A DNA stretch of 14,589 bases from contig CAJMRR010000038.1 in assembly GCA_905215835.1 (NCBI GenBank), positions 1-14,589 on the forward strand, in the 5' to 3' direction. Each line of letters starts with the position of its first letter. Position 1 is the first letter of the stretch. The notes beneath the pieces are model-generated. The model was not told the origin of the DNA and made no database searches. It saw only the letters and a list, made by a program, of their open reading frames with translations. The DNA is from an uncultured bacterium. Lineage in GTDB: Bacteria > Actinomycetota > Coriobacteriia > Coriobacteriales > Coriobacteriaceae. Of this stretch, positions 13,301-14,589 are shown piece after piece. Position numbers and translations under genes: made by a program.

Positions 13301-13479
13301 GGCCATGACCTATCTCAGCAACAAAGACTACTTGCGGTGAGCGCGGTAGAACTCGATCGCACCATCTTATCCGAGCCGGGGCACGTTTGCATAGCGTGGC
13401 GCGTGACGGTTGCAAAACCACCCCATTTGAAACAAAGGCAAAAAAGTACTTGCAAAGACGCGTTCCGACATATAAGTTG

Positions 13480-13503
13480 AAAAAAGACCGCCGTTGCGGT
13501 TTT
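13480..13503. terminator. Hairpin flanked by A- and T-runs, bidirectional terminator-like
   Basis: ACCGC (13487-13491) pairs with GCGGT (13496-13500) around CGTT, extended by a G-U and two A-T pairs. On the minus strand the stem is followed by CTTTTTT, a good termination signal; on the plus strand TTTTAA follows. Confidence 0.45.
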
Positions 13504-13730
13504 AAGTAGATCGAGCATATGAAGTTTGAGTTTTAGCGTGTAAGAGAAGGAAGATCGGCAAAGTACAACCCCAAACGTAATGACAACTTAATGAGGTAAC
13601 TGCCACATGTGAGGCACCTAGGGCATTGCTGTCTCGATTTTGAGCACGATGCCTTCCGCCTTGCATGGGCCGTTCCATCCCGCCCCTGCAGCAACTGTCT
13701 CACGGGCTCATTGAAAACCGCATAGCACCC

Positions 13731-13808
13731 CAACGTCAGCACATCACCCACGGCAAGCACATCACTCACGACAACCAACACATCAACAAACAGCACGAAC
13801 ATCAACCG
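13731..13808 (+). other. C/A-rich, G- and T-poor leader with an 18-base tandem repeat
   Basis: The 77 bases 13731-13807 contain 31 C, 32 A, 8 G and 6 T. Two adjacent 18-base units at 13739-13756 and 13757-13774 agree at 16 of 18 positions; a more decayed third unit may follow to 13792. The region ends just before the GGAG ribosome binding site of the downstream gene. Such C-rich, G-poor, unstructured RNA resembles Rho-loading sites or A/C-rich translation leaders. Confidence 0.5.
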
Positions 13809-13820
13809 ATTGGAGAAGCT

Positions 13821-14589
13821 ATGACAAACCACCACGCAGAAGACGGCGATAAGAAAAGCATTCTGGATGCCCGCATTGAGCGAGCATATGCAAACGAATA
13901 TGACGCCGCCTTTGCCGCCGCGACCATCAAGAACTACGCGTCGCTACCGCTCGCGACGATCTTGGCCGACCACCCTCAACTGCTGAAGCGCTGCACAAAG
14001 ATCATGGGCGACCCCGACATTCGCAAGCTGACAGACCCCTATGCCCCAAAACGCGACAACGATTCGCACGTTCTTACCGTAGGCTGCCTAGCCCATATGC
14101 TTACGGCGCTCGACACGAAACTCAAGCTCGAATGGGAACCCGACGAGCGTCATGAACTCGAAAGCAAGCGGAACGCCCTGCGCACCGCACTGTTCCTTCC
14201 GTTGGACGGCCTCAAGCGCTGCAACGTCGAGCTCAATACACAGGCGCGGCAAAAGCCCGGGACCACGGGGCAGAAAACTCCAAGACCCCATGCGGCCATC
14301 GTCGACCGCAACCGATATAACCGCATGACCGCGCACTTTTCCGCCGAGGGAGCAGCCATAAGGACGCTGATCGACCTGCTGTGCCTCCTGAACATCAACG
14401 AGCTGTTTGAGGGCTATCTCGCCCTTGTTCCCGCGACGGCACCCAAGTCGGTAGCAAAGATCATCGAGACCTGCAGACGCCAGTTTGAGCGCCATCGCAA
14501 TGGCAGCGAGATGAACGCCAGCATCGCGCAGTACTACGCGGCTCATTACAAAAATGACGGATGTGCCCCTGTCGAGCATCAGCTGCGGC
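13821..14589 (+). CDS. Hypothetical protein, unknown function (C-terminus beyond window)
   Basis: 256 codons are open from ATG 13821 to the right edge with no stop. GGAG lies 5 bases before the ATG. I do not recognise the family. The product appears soluble: no signal peptide or membrane segment is seen. It is rich in charged and Ala residues and probably mostly helical. Notable stretches are KNYASLPLATILADHPQLLK (39-58), MGDPDIRKLTDPYAPKRD (63-80), a basic/polar linker NTQARQKPGTTGQKTPRP near 141-158, and a hydrophobic helix-like segment AIRTLIDLLCLLNINELFEG (183-202). It is the only plus-strand gene in the window and has its own long leader. GC content and codon use look like the neighbours, so there is no sign of recent transfer. 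The antisense open frames across it are shadows. Confidence 0.75.
   Translation, partial: MTNHHAEDGDKKSILDARIERAYANEYDAAFAAATIKNYASLPLATILADHPQLLKRCTKIMGDPDIRKLTDPYAPKRDNDSHVLTVGCLAHMLTALDTKLKLEWEPDERHELESKRNALRTALFLPLDGLKRCNVELNTQARQKPGTTGQKTPRPHAAIVDRNRYNRMTAHFSAEGAAIRTLIDLLCLLNINELFEGYLALVPATAPKSVAKIIETCRRQFERHRNGSEMNASIAQYYAAHYKNDGCAPVEHQLR

Larger units (their letters stand above)
13048..13820. other. 773-base intergenic region with several hairpins and no convincing gene
   Basis: This gap separates minus-strand deoC from the plus-strand gene at 13821. It holds the hairpins at 13082-13105, 13166-13188, 13267-13296 and 13484-13503 and a C/A-rich leader at 13731-13808. Short open frames in it lack ribosome binding sites and family features. 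No tRNA or known riboswitch was recognised. Confidence 0.6.

Noticed and set aside
13519..13536. Five-codon leader peptide ATG AAG TTT GAG TTT TAG on the plus strand
   Set aside because: No convincing Shine-Dalgarno and no attenuator coupled to it; such short frames are common by chance.
13602..13622. GCCACATG segment resembling part of a cobalamin riboswitch
   Set aside because: The wider conserved riboswitch core is not present and no cobalamin-related gene follows.
13739..13792. CRISPR-like short repeats
   Set aside because: Units are tandem 18-mers without spacers, and no cas genes are present.
13533..13835. Minus-strand 100-codon open frame rich in Val/Leu
   Set aside because: It reads the reverse of the C/A-rich leader; the hydrophobic look comes from base composition, and no ribosome binding site is present.

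Overview
The window looks like chromosomal DNA of a Coriobacteriia-type gut actinobacterium, most likely Collinsella or a close relative. I infer this from the moderately high GC, strong GGAGG-type ribosome binding sites, gene content and codon use. No tRNA, rRNA, CRISPR array, insertion sequence or phage gene was recognised.

Layout. From 9545 down to 1, ten genes run on the minus strand as one tightly packed operon. In transcription order they are: a YfcC-family transporter, a YtcJ/NfdA-type amidohydrolase, an FrlC-like epimerase, an FrlB-like SIS-domain deglycase, an FrlD-like PfkB kinase, a second diverged FrlD-like PfkB kinase, an amidohydrolase_2-family protein, a YjbQ-family protein, a BtpA/SgcQ-family protein, and the N-terminal two-fifths or so of an FGGY carbohydrate kinase cut by the window edge. 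A promoter-like pair (TTGATG / 17 bp / TAATCT) and a perfect 10+3+10 bp inverted repeat lie directly in front of the operon. A GntR/HutC-family regulator (10507-9764), the likely local controller, sits just upstream on the same strand and ends in its own hairpin.

Further upstream, also on the minus strand, are a beta-phosphoglucomutase-like HAD phosphatase, a Cof-type HAD phosphatase and a deoxyribose-phosphate-aldolase-like gene (deoC). These are separated by terminator-like hairpins or short gaps. A gap of 773 bases (13048-13820) follows. It holds several inverted repeats and an unusual C/A-rich leader. After it, a plus-strand gene of unknown function runs off the right edge.

Interpretation. 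The frlC-frlB-frlD core suggests that the operon takes up and breaks down an Amadori product (a glycated amino acid such as fructoselysine): the transporter imports it, the kinase phosphorylates the sugar at C6, and the SIS enzyme cleaves it to glucose 6-phosphate and the free amino compound. The epimerase would admit the psicose (C3) isomer. What departs from the textbook frl operon is the YfcC-type carrier, a second kinase with an altered sugar-binding motif, two amidohydrolase-superfamily proteins whose usual metal ligands are partly replaced, and a YjbQ/BtpA/FGGY-kinase block. Together these suggest an extended or altered substrate range. The function of this second block is an inference from gene context, not established.

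Start codons. Several open frames extend upstream of the probable start. Starts were chosen by Shine-Dalgarno position: BtpA 1453, amidohydrolase_2 2778, kinase 2 3606, SIS 5574, YtcJ 8072, YfcC 9545, HAD 11317 (GTG), Cof-HAD 12223.
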